Positions 24,571 through 33,482 of a stretch of DNA of 37,484 nt are shown here, one piece after another. Positions within the stretch are counted from its first letter, which is position 1; every line of letters begins with the position of its first letter. Made by a program: the position numbers and the translations under genes. The stretch is from positions 1 through 37,484 of the forward strand of contig JAEUQN010000058.1 in NCBI GenBank assembly GCA_016789725.1, in the 5' to 3' direction. The stretch comes from Blastocatellia bacterium. GTDB lineage: Bacteria; Acidobacteriota; Blastocatellia; RBC074. The notes below the pieces were generated by a model. It saw only the letters and a program-made list of their open reading frames with translations, searched no databases and was not told the origin of the DNA.

Positions 24571-27500
24571 ATGCAACCCAGGCAAATTGTCTCTTTCCGC
24601 ACACAATTTTTTAGTTGGTCTATTACCAAAAAACGTATTCTTGAGGTGGCCCTGGTTCTGCTGGCCAGTGGCATTATCGGCTATGTTGCATTTCGGAGCG
24701 CAGATGCACAAATCGTTGGCCCCGGCGTTGCCCAAGTGGGATCGGGTGCGCCTAAAACCAATGCCAGTAGTAGCAAAGCAGGCTCCGTCCTTTTCTTTCA
24801 CAAATATGTCAGCGACAGTTCCAGTCCTGATCAAATTAACACTATCGTTACGCTCACCAATGCAAATCCCAATGATGGCGTGACGGTGCGATTGATCGCG
24901 GTCCACGACTGTATTACAGAAGATAAGTTCATCAATCTGGCGGCCAATCAATCCCGCACGCTTCTCTTAAGTAAAGAATTTCCCGATACCGCTGGCTCTT
25001 TGGTGGCAGTCGCGGTAACGCCTACTGGCGCACCAACGCAATTCAACTGGTTGATTGGCAGCGCAATGGTGCGGGATTGGAACGGCTTCGAGGGAAGTTA
25101 CAACGCCTTCTCTGTCGCTAAACGAACAGCGGGTCCCGTGAGTGGTAAAGGACAAACATTTGATCTAACTTTTGACGGCGAGCAATACGACCAGTTGCCG
25201 GAGGTCGTGGCGGTAGATAATCTACAAGCTGCCAGCGCCGACCTGACGCTGTATTCCCCTTCACCCACACTTGCGGATGAAACGGCTTCTATAAACGCCA
25301 TTTTGGCGGCGACACTGTATGACGCTCAAGGGACAGCCCATTCAACTGAAATCAATGGATATGCTTGTGGACTGTTCAGTTCTGCAGCCGATCTTTGGGT
25401 AGATCAGCCGCTGACAGATATTCTCAAGGCGGGACAACCGAGTTGGGCAAGCTTCAAAGCCTCCGACCAGACTGACGCGAAAACACATAAACCCTTGCCT
25501 GTTTTGGGTGTCAGTTTCGCGCCCGTGACGGGAAAACCACAATCCGGTGCGGTTGCTCTACAGGTTTTGGATTGGCTCGAACAATTTACGATCACTCTCA
25601 AAGCAAAAATACCCACTATTCCGGCCGCCCCTGAGACCATCACGCAAAATCAATCGGACCCGGTCGGTGGAGCCACAGGCGCAAGCGAAAGCAAAGCGGG
25701 CAGCGTGCTTTTCTATCCCCGCTTCGTCAACAGCAAAGCAGGATCAACTCTCATCAATCTAACCAACTCTCACCCGGCGCAAAAAGCCCGTGTGCGATTG
25801 TTTTTTAGCACTGTTGCCCCCAATCCACACGTGACCGAGAAAATTGTGACGATAGAGCCGCAACAGGCGCTTTCCATCAAAGCAAGTGACGTTACGGATG
25901 GGCAACGAGGATGGGTCATGGCCATGGCGATCAGTTCCGGCGCACAAGCCATCAAATTCAATCATTTGATTGGAAGCGCGCACGTGATCGAAACGAGCGG
26001 CGTCACGACTTCCTTCAATGCCATCGCCATCGGAAAAAACTCCGAAGGCGCGGTTGAGCGAAATGAAGACGAAGTAAAAACCGCCACACTAAATTTTAAT
26101 GATGAAGATTTCGACCGATTACCAGCCGTTTGGGGAATGGCCTCTTTGCTGAATCAGGGCGATCATAACTCTTACTTAAGCTATAACCGCTTTCCGACCA
26201 CAATGATTGAGCCGCCCGCACCACGCGGATCAGCCTCGGTCACAGTTTATGACAAAACCTTAGGCGTCTATGCCGGCTTAGTGGGAGCAGCCGAGTTTGA
26301 CCTGGAAGACCTCAGCAAAGCCATCTCACGAATGCCTGCCGCAGCGATTCAGGCCAACGCAGGCTGGCTCAAGCTAAGCATGACCACACCATCGCTGGCG
26401 GTCATTTCTAATTTTGCCGTGAGCAAGATAGCGCCCACCTTACCGGAAGGCTGGAGCGGAGGATTAAGCGGAAGCAGCAATCTGCATATTTTATCCACGA
26501 TCAATTCCTTTTCGCTGACGGTTCCGGCTGGGAACCCCAATAATCATACGCCTATCGCAGAATTTGCCCCGTTCCAATACGAGATGGATGCCCGCAGTGC
26601 GGCTGGCACAATCGTTCGATTAGATGGCACAACGTCAAGTGACGAGGACCCCGACGACACCCTCACGTATGAATGGTATGACAATGGGCAATTGGTTTCG
26701 ACTTCAGTGGTTTCTGATTATCGCTTGAGCATTGGAGAACACGAAATCAAGTTGATCGTGACAGATACCAGCGGAGAGGTTAGCGATCCGTACTTACAAG
26801 GAATTGAGGTTAAGGATCGAACGGCCCCAACCATCAGTCGGGTACCGGCTGAAATTGTTGTCACCACGACTGGCACTTCGTCACCAGCGACTTTTTCATT
26901 ACCCTATGCTTACGATGCAATTGACGGAGTTGTCGCAGTAACTGCATCGCGGCCTTCCGGGAGTAACTTCCCGCTCGGATTGACAACCGTTACCTTCACA
27001 GCAACTGACCGCACCGGGAACAAAGCAACGGCTTATGTAGATGTCGTGGTGATTCAAGGAACATCATCTTCGCAGGCGGGCGGAGAACCGAGCAGCACGG
27101 CTCCGTTCCTGCCAAACCTCAACGACCAATATGTCAAGCCCGGTGAAATTCGCCGCATCGTTCTGAAAGCAGAGGATGTGGACGGCGATGCAGTCACCTT
27201 CCGATTATCAAATGCCATCCCGAATGTGGCCTTGGGCAATTACGATCCGGTAGCTCGGCAAGCCATGCTGTTTATTGGTCCGCGCCCGGCGAACTCACAG
27301 CCGTCTCAACTACGGATTCAGGTCAGCGACAACAAACAACAATCGTATAGCACTCTTCCCTTTCTCATTGCGACCAGTGACATTCCCAACAGTGACGCTG
27401 GCGGAAGCGAACCTACGGGTGGTCAATCCAACCGCGCTCCGAATGCTGTGATCGCACCATTGCCTGCCGCGATTGAAGCGACTGAAGTAGATGGGATTGA

Positions 27501-27972
27501 GATCCAAGTAGATGGATTGCTGTCAACAGACCCGGATTTAGACAGTTTGTCCTATGCCTGGAGTGTAAATGGTCAAGATGTCGCGCAGGCGGCTTCGGTC
27601 ACGCTGAGACTGGGGCTTGGAACAAATCTGATCATGTTGACCGTCACGGATGGACGGGGTGGGACAGGAAGGGCGACGGCAACCATCCAAGTCTTGCCGC
27701 GTTCACTTTCCGTCAAATCTGTTTCGCCGTCACGGCTCACACGCAATACCACAACCACGCTGGTCATCAGCGGCACTGGATTTTCAGATGGAGCGATTGT
27801 GTACATCCCTGGAAATGGGGTTGTACCGACAGCATATTTCTCCAGAACTGAGTCTGCGATTGTGGTCTCAGTCAATGTGGCGAGCAACGCTACTCCTGGC
27901 ACGCGGCAGGTCCTTGTCATCAATTCGGATGGACAAACCGCATCCCTGCGATCTGGGTTAATTATCCAATAA
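24571..27972 (+). CDS. Large exported protein with duplicated module, PKD, HYR and IPT/TIG domains
   Basis: A 1133-residue protein with an N-terminal hydrophobic segment (about 28-46) that acts as signal or anchor. An unknown module occurs twice, from about residue 67 and about 372: each starts Ser-Lys-Ala-Gly-Ser-Val-Leu-Phe, contains (Phe-Asn-Trp/Phe-Asn-His)-Leu-Ile-Gly-Ser-Ala and later Leu-Pro-(Glu-Val/Ala-Val). Then come a PKD domain (about 663-748), a HYR domain starting Asp-Arg-Thr-Ala-Pro-Thr-Ile (about 748-828), an Ig-like domain (843-935), a second PKD domain (953-1040) and a C-terminal IPT/TIG domain (1045-1133). This is the build of a cell-surface or extracellular adhesin-like protein. 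No enzyme domain, LPxTG motif or type IX sorting signal is visible. A strong terminator follows. Confidence 0.82.
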   Translation: MQPRQIVSFRTQFFSWSITKKRILEVALVLLASGIIGYVAFRSADAQIVGPGVAQVGSGAPKTNASSSKAGSVLFFHKYVSDSSSPDQINTIVTLTNANPNDGVTVRLIAVHDCITEDKFINLAANQSRTLLLSKEFPDTAGSLVAVAVTPTGAPTQFNWLIGSAMVRDWNGFEGSYNAFSVAKRTAGPVSGKGQTFDLTFDGEQYDQLPEVVAVDNLQAASADLTLYSPSPTLADETASINAILAATLYDAQGTAHSTEINGYACGLFSSAADLWVDQPLTDILKAGQPSWASFKASDQTDAKTHKPLPVLGVSFAPVTGKPQSGAVALQVLDWLEQFTITLKAKIPTIPAAPETITQNQSDPVGGATGASESKAGSVLFYPRFVNSKAGSTLINLTNSHPAQKARVRLFFSTVAPNPHVTEKIVTIEPQQALSIKASDVTDGQRGWVMAMAISSGAQAIKFNHLIGSAHVIETSGVTTSFNAIAIGKNSEGAVERNEDEVKTATLNFNDEDFDRLPAVWGMASLLNQGDHNSYLSYNRFPTTMIEPPAPRGSASVTVYDKTLGVYAGLVGAAEFDLEDLSKAISRMPAAAIQANAGWLKLSMTTPSLAVISNFAVSKIAPTLPEGWSGGLSGSSNLHILSTINSFSLTVPAGNPNNHTPIAEFAPFQYEMDARSAAGTIVRLDGTTSSDEDPDDTLTYEWYDNGQLVSTSVVSDYRLSIGEHEIKLIVTDTSGEVSDPYLQGIEVKDRTAPTISRVPAEIVVTTTGTSSPATFSLPYAYDAIDGVVAVTASRPSGSNFPLGLTTVTFTATDRTGNKATAYVDVVVIQGTSSSQAGGEPSSTAPFLPNLNDQYVKPGEIRRIVLKAEDVDGDAVTFRLSNAIPNVALGNYDPVARQAMLFIGPRPANSQPSQLRIQVSDNKQQSYSTLPFLIATSDIPNSDAGGSEPTGGQSNRAPNAVIAPLPAAIEATEVDGIEIQVDGLLSTDPDLDSLSYAWSVNGQDVAQAASVTLRLGLGTNLIMLTVTDGRGGTGRATATIQVLPRSLSVKSVSPSRLTRNTTTTLVISGTGFSDGAIVYIPGNGVVPTAYFSRTESAIVVSVNVASNATPGTRQVLVINSDGQTASLRSGLIIQ

Positions 27973-28017
27973 GAAGCTCCATCAAGAAATTTTGATTTCA
28001 CTCCTCCCTTTGTTAAC

Positions 28018-28062
28018 GAGCCAATTGTGCTAAGTATCCTGCACAATTGGCTCACTTTTTTT
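28018..28062 (+). terminator. Rho-independent terminator of the large exported protein gene
   Basis: GAGCCAATTGTGC (28018-28030) pairs exactly with 28041-28053 around a 10-base loop and is followed by ACTTTTTTT. It lies 46 bases after the stop codon. Confidence 0.92.
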
Positions 28063-28098
28063 GGAAGAGACTCGTCCCCAGCCCGCAAGCAATTTCCG

Positions 28099-28137
28099 AA
28101 AAAAGAGCCGTCGCTTGCGAATCGCAAGTGACGGCTC
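28099..28137 (-). terminator. Rho-independent terminator of glnN
   Basis: A 15-bp stem (28105-28119 with 28123-28137, one wobble pair, 3-base loop) is followed on the minus strand by TTTTTT. It lies 115 bases after the glnN stop, leaving a 3' untranslated region in which I see no gene. Confidence 0.85.
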
Positions 28138-28251
28138 GTTAGTAAATGAGCTACCAGAAGGTCAGTCAGTCCCCAACTGATAAATTGGGAAGAGCCAACG
28201 GAGGAAGAATCAATATACGATAAGACTCGGTAGCCTGAATGATCGTCGCAA

Positions 28252-30444
28252 TTAAACCAGGAACAGCATTTCACGATACTTCGGCAGCGGCCAGAGTTTA
28301 TCGTCCACCACTGTTTCGAGCTTATCGCAAACGTCGCGTACAACTAACATCGCATCTGAAACCGCATAGGCAAAAGCCGAGGCTTTCTTGTCCAGATTGT
28401 CGGTCTCGGCTTTTTCAACGGCGTGATCCAATGCCGTCAAAGCGGCTTTGAGATCTGCAATCAAGCTGGCGACGGATTTCACTTCTTCGAATTGGGCAGA
28501 GGCTACTGCGCCTTCGCCAATGATACTGGTCAAATCCTTGACTGCCGCCACCAAAGCCGCCTGATGGGCGTATGCAGCAGGCAACACTTGCGTCAGAGCA
28601 ATGTCTTTGAGCGCCGCAACTTCGATTTCGAGGTCTTTGATATAACGCTCAATTTCAAGGTGATACCGCGATTCCAATTCGTCTGCTTTGTAAACACCCG
28701 ACTTGGTAAATAACGCCTTCGCCTCTTTGGTTTTGAGTTGTAACAAGGCTTCCGGTGATTTGGCGAGATTCAGCAAACCTCGTTTGGCCGCTTCATCACG
28801 CCATTCGTCTGAGTATCCATTGCCTTCAAAGCGAATGTCTTTCGTTTCGACAACGTATTCTTTAAGAACTTCCAAGACGGCTTTGTCGAAATCTTTGACC
28901 TTCTTCAGACGAGCGGTCAAACGATCCGCCATCTCGCTTAGAGCTTCGCCGACAGCGGCATTGAGCGTCGCCATCGGGGTCGCCGTTGACACGCTGGAAG
29001 CGACCGCGCGGAACTCAAACTTATTGCCGGTAAACGCAAACGGAGAGGTGCGGTTGCGATCCGTGTTGTCTTTGGCAATTTCTGGCAACTTGGACACCCC
29101 AAGACTGATGACTTGTTTTTCGGAAGTCGAGCCTTTGACTTTACCTGCTTCGATATTGTCCAGAATGTTCGTCAACGCTTCGCCAAGGAAAACCGAGATA
29201 ATCGCAGGCGGCGCTTCGTTCGCTCCCAAGCGATGATCGTTCCCCGAACCGGCAATGGCCGCACGCAACAATCCTTGATGCTTGTAGACGCCTTTCATCG
29301 TAGCAAGCAGAAAGACCAAAAACTGCAAATTCTTTTCTGGTGTCGCGCCCGGCTCTAACAGATTTTCGCCTTCGTCGGTCGCCATTGACCAGTTGTTATG
29401 CTTGCCGCTGCCATTGATTCCGGCAAAGGGTTTCTCGTGAATCAGGAACGTCAACTCATGCCGTTTGGCGACCACTTTGAAAAGCTCCATCGCCAACTGA
29501 TTGTGATCGGTTGCCACGCTGACGCTTTCAAATACCGGAGCCATTTCATATTGGCTCGGTGCCACTTCGTTATGACGCGTTTTGACGGGGACGCCCAGCT
29601 TGAATAATTCGTGTTCGACTTCTTGCATGAAAGCCAGGATGCGATGTTTGATCGCGCCGAAATATTGATCTTCGAGTTCCTGCCCTTTCGGCGGCTTCGC
29701 GCCAATCAATGTGCGCCCCGTGGCGACCAGATCGGGACGCAATGAATAAAACGCTTCATCAATCAGAAAATATTCCTGCTCTGGCCCTAACGTAGAAAAC
29801 ACGCGCGCAGCATTGTTACCAAAAATTTTCAGCACTTTCATAGCATTCGCACTGAGAAATTCATCAGATCGCAAGAGCGGGGTTTTCTTATCAAGCGCCT
29901 GTCCGAAATATGAAATGAAGACCGACGGAATGCACAACGTTTTGCCGTTTGGCGAATCCATGATGAAAATCGGAGTCGAGGGATCCCAGGCCGTGTATCC
30001 GCGCGCCTCGAAGGTGGCGCGCAATCCGCCGGACGGGAAGCTCGACGCGTCAGGTTCGCTCTGAATCAACTGCGAAGCGTCAAATCTTTCGAGCGGTTGC
30101 CCTTCGTCACCGACTGTCAAAAAAGTGTCGTGCTTCTCTGCCGTGATGCCAGTGTTAGGTTGAAACCAGTGCGAATAATGCGTTGCACCTTCTTCCAGCG
30201 CCCATTCTTTCACTGCGTGTGCGACCGCAGGCGCAATGCTTTGATCCAGCTTTTTGCCGGCGCGGATCGTCGCCAGCAAAGAACGGTAAATAGCTTTCGG
30301 AAGTTTTTCGGCCATGACCTTCTGGTTGAAAGTGTTGCAGCCAAAATACTCCGAGGCCTTTCGCCCATTGCCAATCACTCGTGGGGTTCGTTTACTGACT
30401 TCACTGATGGCCCATAAGCGGCCTTGATTTTCTGATATGCTCAT
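28252..30444 (-). CDS. glnN: Type III glutamine synthetase
   Basis: A 730-residue protein, the length of type III (GlnN) enzymes and far longer than type I. It has Ser-Lys-Arg-Thr-Pro-Arg-Val-Ile near the start, the type III block Phe-Ile-Met-Asp-Ser-Pro-Asn-Gly-Lys, and active-site motifs Gly-Pro-Glu-Gln-Glu-Tyr-Phe-Leu-Ile, His-Asn-Glu-Val-Ala-Pro-Ser-Gln-Tyr-Glu, Gly-Ser-Gly-Lys-His-Asn-Asn-Trp-Ser and Asn-Asp-His-Arg-Leu-Gly-Ala-Asn-Glu-Ala-Pro-Pro-Ala. It makes glutamine from glutamate, ammonia and ATP in the cytoplasm as a dodecamer. The adenylylation site of type I enzymes is absent. The promoter region carries a near-perfect sigma-54 site and the upstream gene is a sigma-54 activator, so nitrogen control is likely transcriptional. 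GGGAG lies 13 bases before the ATG. Confidence 0.95.
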   Translation of the reverse strand: MSISENQGRLWAISEVSKRTPRVIGNGRKASEYFGCNTFNQKVMAEKLPKAIYRSLLATIRAGKKLDQSIAPAVAHAVKEWALEEGATHYSHWFQPNTGITAEKHDTFLTVGDEGQPLERFDASQLIQSEPDASSFPSGGLRATFEARGYTAWDPSTPIFIMDSPNGKTLCIPSVFISYFGQALDKKTPLLRSDEFLSANAMKVLKIFGNNAARVFSTLGPEQEYFLIDEAFYSLRPDLVATGRTLIGAKPPKGQELEDQYFGAIKHRILAFMQEVEHELFKLGVPVKTRHNEVAPSQYEMAPVFESVSVATDHNQLAMELFKVVAKRHELTFLIHEKPFAGINGSGKHNNWSMATDEGENLLEPGATPEKNLQFLVFLLATMKGVYKHQGLLRAAIAGSGNDHRLGANEAPPAIISVFLGEALTNILDNIEAGKVKGSTSEKQVISLGVSKLPEIAKDNTDRNRTSPFAFTGNKFEFRAVASSVSTATPMATLNAAVGEALSEMADRLTARLKKVKDFDKAVLEVLKEYVVETKDIRFEGNGYSDEWRDEAAKRGLLNLAKSPEALLQLKTKEAKALFTKSGVYKADELESRYHLEIERYIKDLEIEVAALKDIALTQVLPAAYAHQAALVAAVKDLTSIIGEGAVASAQFEEVKSVASLIADLKAALTALDHAVEKAETDNLDKKASAFAYAVSDAMLVVRDVCDKLETVVDDKLWPLPKYREMLFLV

Positions 30445-30542
30445 ACTGATTTGTTTTCTCCCATGGTTTAGTAATTGATACGTTCAACCCCGCTCTTCCA
30501 GCGGGAAGCGCATCGAATTCAACTCCAGTAATAAATAAAACT

Positions 30543-30573
30543 CTTGAGGGAATGAAGGTATGTACTCCTCAAG
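30543..30573 (-). promoter_or_regulatory. Hairpin at the expected 5' end of the glnN transcript
   Basis: CTTGAGG and CCTCAAG arms (30543-30549 and 30567-30573) flank a 17-base loop. The outer arm coincides with the start site predicted from the sigma-54 promoter (about 30574), so the mRNA would begin with this hairpin, perhaps for stability. Confidence 0.35.
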
Positions 30574-30584
30574 GTCATTAGAAT

Positions 30585-30600
30585 TGCAATCTTCTTGCCA
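30585..30600 (-). promoter_or_regulatory. Sigma-54 (-24/-12) promoter of glnN
   Basis: The minus strand reads TGGCAAGAAGATTGCA. Against the RpoN consensus TGGCACG-N4-TTGCW it matches 11 of 12 defined positions, including the invariant GG and GC with exactly 10 bases between them. The predicted start site is near 30574, giving a leader of about 130 bases before the glnN ATG. The only other gene nearby on this strand encodes a sigma-54 activator. Confidence 0.78.
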
Positions 30601-30699
30601 GACCCTGACCGAGTCCTTGCAGCATCGGCTAACTATTGAGAAGCAAAGAGGAAAAAATTTTATGCAGGAAAAAATCGAACGCCTTGGTGGCGACAATTT

Positions 30700-30738
30700 C
30701 GTAGGAAGTCCTGCCCGGTGCAACATTACCGTAGGAAG
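30700..30738 (-). promoter_or_regulatory. Candidate upstream activator sites for glnN
   Basis: CGTAGGAAG occurs at 30700-30708 and again at 30730-30738, a 30-base step, about three helical turns. They lie about 125-165 bases upstream of the predicted glnN start site, the usual place for enhancer sites of sigma-54 activators, and immediately beyond the stop of the activator gene. They resemble neither the NifA (TGT-N10-ACA) nor the NtrC consensus. Confidence 0.4.
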
Positions 30739-30745
30739 GAAGGAC

Positions 30746-32275
30746 CTATTTGAATCGCTGACAATCAATCTCGTATTTCTCAACTTTATAGCCGAGAATT
30801 CGTTCAGTCGTGTCCAGCATCCGAGCGGCTCGCGCCCGGTTGCCACGCGTCGTTTTCAACGCGTCCATAATCAAGTCCTTTTCGTAGGTTTCGACCGCCT
30901 GTTGCAAACTCATCCGCGTGATGGTGCCGGAACCTTCGGCGGTTTGCAGAGTCGGTGGCAGATGGTAGCCGTGAATCACATTGCCTTCGCACACGAGCGT
31001 TGCGCGTTCAATGACATTTTCCAATTCACGCACATTACCGGGCCAATGATAACTCGTCAGCATATCAATGGCGGGCGTCGAAATGCGCTTGATGCTGCGC
31101 CCGTTCTGCCGTCCGTATTTTTCGAGGAAGTGATCTGCCAGCAGCAAAATATCCGTTTTGCGCTCCCGCAGGGTAGGCATATAAATCGAGAAGACGTTCA
31201 GGCGGTAATACAGGTCAGAGCGGAATTGTCCATTCTGAACGGCTTGTTCCAAATCCACATTGGTCGCGGCAATCAAGCGCACATTAACCTTGACCGTTTC
31301 CATTCCACCCACACGCTCGAACTCTCGTTCCTGCAAAACGCGCAGCAGTTTGACCTGCATGGCGGGCGAAAGGTCGCCGATTTCATCCAGAAATAGGGTG
31401 CCACCTTCAGCCATTTCAAAACGACCTTTTTTGCGCCCGATAGCCCCCGTAAAACTGCCTTTCTCGTGGCCGAACAATTCGGATTCGATCAGCGATTCCG
31501 GCAGCGCGGCGCAGTTCACTTTGACGAATGGCTTGGCAGCGCGCGGGCTGTTGTAGTGGATCGCGTGCGCCACCAGTTCCTTGCCCGTCCCCGATTCACC
31601 GCGAATCAGCACGGTGGTGTTGGTGTGCGCGACTTGAGCCACCTGTTCGTAAACTTCACGCATTTCGTTGCTGGTGCCGATGATGTTGCGGAAATCGTAT
31701 TTGTCCTGCAATTCACGTTTGAGGAGCGTGTTTTCTTCGGTCAATTGCGCTTTTTCTTCGGCCACCAATTCCACCAGGCGAAGGCTCTGCGCAATCATGG
31801 AAGCCACAATCGAAAGCAGCTTGACCGAGTCTTCGTAGTTGTGTCCGGGTTTGAAAGGGAAGGCCAGTGAAATCGTGCCAATGGTTTGCTTTCGATCTTT
31901 GATGGGGACACAGATAAATGACTCTTCCTGACCTGCCGACCGCTTGCGTGTGCGGAACAGAAAGAGCGGTTCCTTGCTGATTTGCGGAACGATAATCGGC
32001 TTTCCCGTGGCCGCCACTTTACCCGTGATCCCCTCGTCAAGACGATAGCGCCCGCGCCGGATTTCGGTTTCGGTCAGCCCATGCGCAAACTGAATCGAAA
32101 GATCGCGCGTCTTCGCATCCAGCAATGAAATCGCGCCCCGTTTCATGCCCAACTCGTGGTCAAGAATCTGGAGCACTTTTTCAAATGCAACTTTGTAGTC
32201 CAACGTTGAGCCAAGCGCCTGGCTCACTTCGAGCAAAGCAGAAAGGCGGCGAATTTGCAGCGATTGTTCTTCCAT
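30746..32275 (-). CDS. Sigma-54-dependent transcriptional activator (GAF, AAA+, Fis; NifA-like)
   Basis: A 509-residue protein. Residues about 15-165 form a GAF domain with the NifA-like stretch Asp-Glu-Gly-Ile-Thr-Gly-Lys-Val. The AAA+ domain (about 195-430) has Walker A Gly226-Glu-Ser-Gly-Thr-Gly-Lys232-Glu, the sigma-54 contact loop Gly273-Ser-Phe-Thr-Gly-Ala278, and Walker B Thr-Leu-Phe-Leu-Asp-Glu-Ile. The C-terminal Fis-type helix-turn-helix includes [10 protein letters not shown]. The loop has Ser for the usual Ala of GAFTGA, a tolerated variant. It remodels RNA polymerase holding sigma-54 to open promoters. The GAF domain would sense a small molecule or protein signal. It most likely controls glnN, whose sigma-54 promoter lies downstream on the same strand; its own promoter was not identified. 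Confidence 0.9.
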   Translation of the reverse strand: MEEQSLQIRRLSALLEVSQALGSTLDYKVAFEKVLQILDHELGMKRGAISLLDAKTRDLSIQFAHGLTETEIRRGRYRLDEGITGKVAATGKPIIVPQISKEPLFLFRTRKRSAGQEESFICVPIKDRKQTIGTISLAFPFKPGHNYEDSVKLLSIVASMIAQSLRLVELVAEEKAQLTEENTLLKRELQDKYDFRNIIGTSNEMREVYEQVAQVAHTNTTVLIRGESGTGKELVAHAIHYNSPRAAKPFVKVNCAALPESLIESELFGHEKGSFTGAIGRKKGRFEMAEGGTLFLDEIGDLSPAMQVKLLRVLQEREFERVGGMETVKVNVRLIAATNVDLEQAVQNGQFRSDLYYRLNVFSIYMPTLRERKTDILLLADHFLEKYGRQNGRSIKRISTPAIDMLTSYHWPGNVRELENVIERATLVCEGNVIHGYHLPPTLQTAEGSGTITRMSLQQAVETYEKDLIMDALKTTRGNRARAARMLDTTERILGYKVEKYEIDCQRFK

Positions 32276-32453
32276 AGGTTATTAGGGCAAAAAACAAAAA
32301 TGTATCATATGGCCGAGAAAGTAACATTTTCGTATCAACCTGTAAAGGTTATCATTGCCCCATCAGGTTCCTTACAGATTTGTCTTTTGTAATTCAGCCG
32401 TTACAATAGCCGTTTTATCAGATCGTCCCAATTTTGTAAGGAGAGTATTCGGA

Positions 32454-33482
32454 TTGTATCGTCATTTTATGCACGCCTGGGAGCGGCGTTGTCACGATAA
32501 AGATTTGCATGATCGCGTGGTGCGCCCGTTTGAATGGGGGCTGGAGCATTTGCCACTTCATCGCAATGGACACGCGCCGCTGACTGCCCTTGAAAATCTT
32601 AACGAACGAGTTTTGGCTGATAGCCAGAAATTTTACACTCCGGCGGTGGTCCGCCCTGAAGATTTTGACTTCGATGGTTTTATGCTGCGATTTCCCAGCA
32701 GCATCGAAACCGCTTCGTCTGCCAATAACATCGTTCACGCCCGCTTTTATCCTGCCGAACGCAATGGCAAGCCCAGCGACCGCGCGGTCATCGTGATGCC
32801 ACAATGGAACGGCAAAGAAGATGCTCACGTAGCGATTTGCAAAGCTCTAAACTACTTCGGTATTTCGGCCTTGCGATTGAGCCTGCCATATCACGATTGG
32901 CGGATGCCGCCGGAATTAACCCGCGCGGATTATATGGTCAGTTCCAACATCGGACGCACCATTCAATCGGTCCAACAAGCGGTGCATGACATTCGCCGAT
33001 GCGCCGATTGGCTGCAATTCCAGGGCATCCAGCGCATCGGCGTCATGGGAACCAGCGTGGGGTCCTGCGTTGGGTTTCTGGCCTGGGGCCATGATGAACG
33101 ACTGGAAGTCGGCGTCTTCAATCACGCATCCTGTTATTTTGGCGATGTCGTCTGGAAGGGCATCACGACGCAGCACATTCGCAAAACGCTCGAACAACAT
33201 TTGACGCAGGACGAAGCGCGGCGAGCGTGGCTTTCGATTAGCCCCAGCGCCTTTATCCCGCAAATGAAGCACATCAAACGCAAAGCCAAGTTGATTGTGG
33301 CGAAATACGATCTGACGTTCCCCTATGATCTGTCGCAAATTATCCTGAACGATTGCGCGCGGCACGGCCTGCCGATTGATAAAGTGATCCTGCCGTGCGG
33401 GCATTACACGAGCGGGAAAGCACCCTACAAATTTTTAGATGGCTATCACATTGTGAGCTATTTTGTGAAAGCGTGGCGATGA
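32454..33482 (+). CDS. Alpha/beta hydrolase, ABHD18-like
   Basis: About 342 residues. The nucleophile elbow is Gly-Thr-Ser-Val-Gly-Ser in Ile-Gly-Val-Met-Gly-Thr-Ser; the acid is probably in Val-Ala-Lys-Tyr-Asp-Leu-Thr-Phe and the histidine in Leu-Pro-Cys-Gly-His-Tyr. There is no signal peptide. The start is uncertain: AAGGAG at 32438-32443 points to TTG 32454, while the first ATG (32469) has no ribosome binding site and the frame is open from 32355. Similarity to ABHD18-type hydrolases is by eye and tentative; the substrate is unknown. Its stop overlaps the next gene's ATG (ATGA), so it is coupled to the DUF2490 gene. Confidence 0.7.
   Translation: MYRHFMHAWERRCHDKDLHDRVVRPFEWGLEHLPLHRNGHAPLTALENLNERVLADSQKFYTPAVVRPEDFDFDGFMLRFPSSIETASSANNIVHARFYPAERNGKPSDRAVIVMPQWNGKEDAHVAICKALNYFGISALRLSLPYHDWRMPPELTRADYMVSSNIGRTIQSVQQAVHDIRRCADWLQFQGIQRIGVMGTSVGSCVGFLAWGHDERLEVGVFNHASCYFGDVVWKGITTQHIRKTLEQHLTQDEARRAWLSISPSAFIPQMKHIKRKAKLIVAKYDLTFPYDLSQIILNDCARHGLPIDKVILPCGHYTSGKAPYKFLDGYHIVSYFVKAWR

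Noticed and set aside
27573..28343. A 256-codon minus-strand frame
   Set aside because: It covers the end of the large exported protein, both terminators and the end of glnN, and has no recognisable motif.
30560..31396. A 278-codon plus-strand frame opposite the sigma-54 activator
   Set aside because: It runs antisense to a complete AAA+ activator with all motifs, and its translation shows no motif.
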